Below, piece by piece: positions 63,303 to 64,000 of a stretch of DNA of 64,000 nt (positions are counted from its first letter, which is position 1; every line of letters begins with the position of its first letter). The stretch spans positions 62,001-126,000 of the forward strand of contig JACQZW010000025.1 in NCBI GenBank assembly GCA_016213675.1, in the 5' to 3' direction. Below the pieces are notes generated by a model. That model searched no databases, was not told the DNA's origin, and saw only the letters and a program-made list of their open reading frames with translations. This DNA comes from Acidobacteriota bacterium (GTDB lineage: Bacteria > Acidobacteriota > Thermoanaerobaculia > Thermoanaerobaculales > Thermoanaerobaculaceae). A program made the position numbers and the translations under genes.

Positions 63303-64000
63303 ATGAAGAGATTCGCCCTCGCACTCGTGCTTGCCCTCGCCGCCTCCGCGGTCGCCGCGCTGGCGCAGGCGCCCGAACCGACTGCCACGCCGACACCGGT
63401 GCCCGACCCGATTGCCGTGGCCGTCGGACAGGCCGACGCAAAGCTGCTTGGATACAAGACCTCGGAAGCCCGGACCGCCCTCGGTGCCGTGGCCGGCCAG
63501 GCTGCCACCGACGCCCGCGTCGCACTCGCGCTCGGCCGCGTCCTCGAGCAGGAGAAGAAGTACGCCGAAGCCGTGACCCAGCTCCGCAAGGCCGCCGAGC
63601 TCGCCGGCAGCGACCCTGCCGCCTACGTCTACCTCGGCGACGCCTACGTGCGCCTGAAGAAGCAAGCCGACGCCGACGCCGCATTCCGCAAGGCCGTCGA
63701 AGTGGCGCAGGCCGCGGCCACGGCCGCGCCCGACAACGCCTCCGCCGCCTACTGGCTCGGCGTGGCTCAGCAGCGCGCCCGCCAGTTCGACGCGGCGGCG
63801 ATCAACCTGGAGAAGTCGCGCACCTTGCAGCCGGGTGGCGCCGTCACGCTTCTCCAACTCGGGATGACCCGCGCCTACCAGCAGAAGTGGGCCGACGCCG
63901 TCGACCTCCTGACCAGGGCCATCGAGACCGATTCCGGGTTGGCCTATGCCTACTACTACCGGGGCATCGCCCAGGAGAAGCTCGGCAAGAAGGACCAGCT
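63303..64000 (+). CDS. Secreted TPR-repeat protein, N-terminal part
   Basis: At least 232 residues; the frame runs off the window edge. Signal peptide (MKRFALALVLALAASAVAALAQ) followed by a Pro/Thr-rich stretch and then TPR helices: ARVALALGRVLEQEKKYAEAVTQLRKAAELA, AYVYLGDAYVRLKKQADADAAFRKAVEVA, AAYWLGVAQQRARQFDAAAINLEKSR and so on. TPR arrays mediate protein binding and often serve envelope complexes. GGAAGGGAGAT is a strong ribosome binding site. It is divergent from the sigma 2 operon; the 161-nt spacer between them holds no further gene. Confidence 0.85.
   Translation, partial: MKRFALALVLALAASAVAALAQAPEPTATPTPVPDPIAVAVGQADAKLLGYKTSEARTALGAVAGQAATDARVALALGRVLEQEKKYAEAVTQLRKAAELAGSDPAAYVYLGDAYVRLKKQADADAAFRKAVEVAQAAATAAPDNASAAYWLGVAQQRARQFDAAAINLEKSRTLQPGGAVTLLQLGMTRAYQQKWADAVDLLTRAIETDSGLAYAYYYRGIAQEKLGKKDQ

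Noticed and set aside
1..64000. CRISPR array, integrase, transposase, phage or plasmid genes, rRNA and tRNA
   Set aside because: I looked for regularly spaced repeats and for the protein families and found none. The only repeats are short hairpin or inverted elements.

Overview
The window is a very GC-rich (roughly 70%), gene-dense bacterial chromosome segment with about 62 protein genes. I found no rRNA, tRNA, CRISPR array, transposase or phage gene. Its gene content is a complete sulfate-activation and APS-reduction block (sat, aprBA, qmoABC), a 2-oxoacid:ferredoxin oxidoreductase, a two-subunit class I fumarase, a PPi-type phosphofructokinase, LarC, and FHA/GAF/PP2C signalling. This suggests an anaerobic or facultative, sulfur-metabolising Acidobacteriota-like bacterium (Thermoanaerobaculia is my best guess). 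The phylum is an inference from gene content, not from a marker gene.

Layout. 1-8265: the tail of a TRAP permease, then an AGPS-like flavoprotein, glpD, a lipid kinase and a 1,110-aa CPBP protease in one tight run that looks lipid related. 8338-16856: FKBP isomerase, a double cyclic-nucleotide-binding protein, dCMP deaminase-pfk-trmB-larC, an NDUFA9-like SDR, an LpxH-like phosphoesterase and a response regulator with a long tail. 16962-27770: acetyltransferase, korDABG-type operon, class I fumarase, PPi-PFK, flavin reductase, YciH, a domain-permuted aconitase and queA. 27973-39795: sat and a secreted M3 peptidase, then the minus-strand operon aprB-aprA-small zinc-site protein-ykgJ-qmoA-qmoB-qmoC. 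40292-47347: SppA, a Tat-type phosphoesterase, the FHA-GAF-PP2C phosphatase, a saccharopine-dehydrogenase-like protein and an SSS transporter. 47436-48415: arsR-yceI. 48559-53943: an overlapping operon of Ppx/GppA, two thymidylate-kinase-like proteins, a small unknown, CYTH/CHAD and a mini PQQ-propeller protein. 54066-58595: small secreted and hypothetical genes, a DUF4160/DUF2442 pair, an acyl-CoA synthetase, YciI and PAS proteins. 58699-64000: a secreted unknown, two ECF sigma modules with anti-sigma or membrane partners and a TonB-like protein, and the start of a TPR protein.

How it works together. Sat activates sulfate and releases PPi, AprBA reduces APS to sulfite, and QmoABC links AprBA to the quinone pool. 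Kor, fumarase and aconitase fit a ferredoxin-linked TCA cycle, and PPi-PFK could use the PPi. An 18-bp dyad of the form TTGTGA-N6-G(C/T)ACAA lies upstream of both sat and aprB, although the two loci are about 10 kb apart. It suggests one redox regulator of the HcpR (CRP/FNR) or Rex type.

Cross-cutting patterns. Several genes have a -10-like hexamer only 5-8 nt before the start codon, which points to leaderless transcripts. A GC-rich paired-hairpin element sits exactly at stop codons in three places. Purine-rich insert-like repeats and a CHPERP-type inverted repeat extend or close the 3' ends of coding regions.
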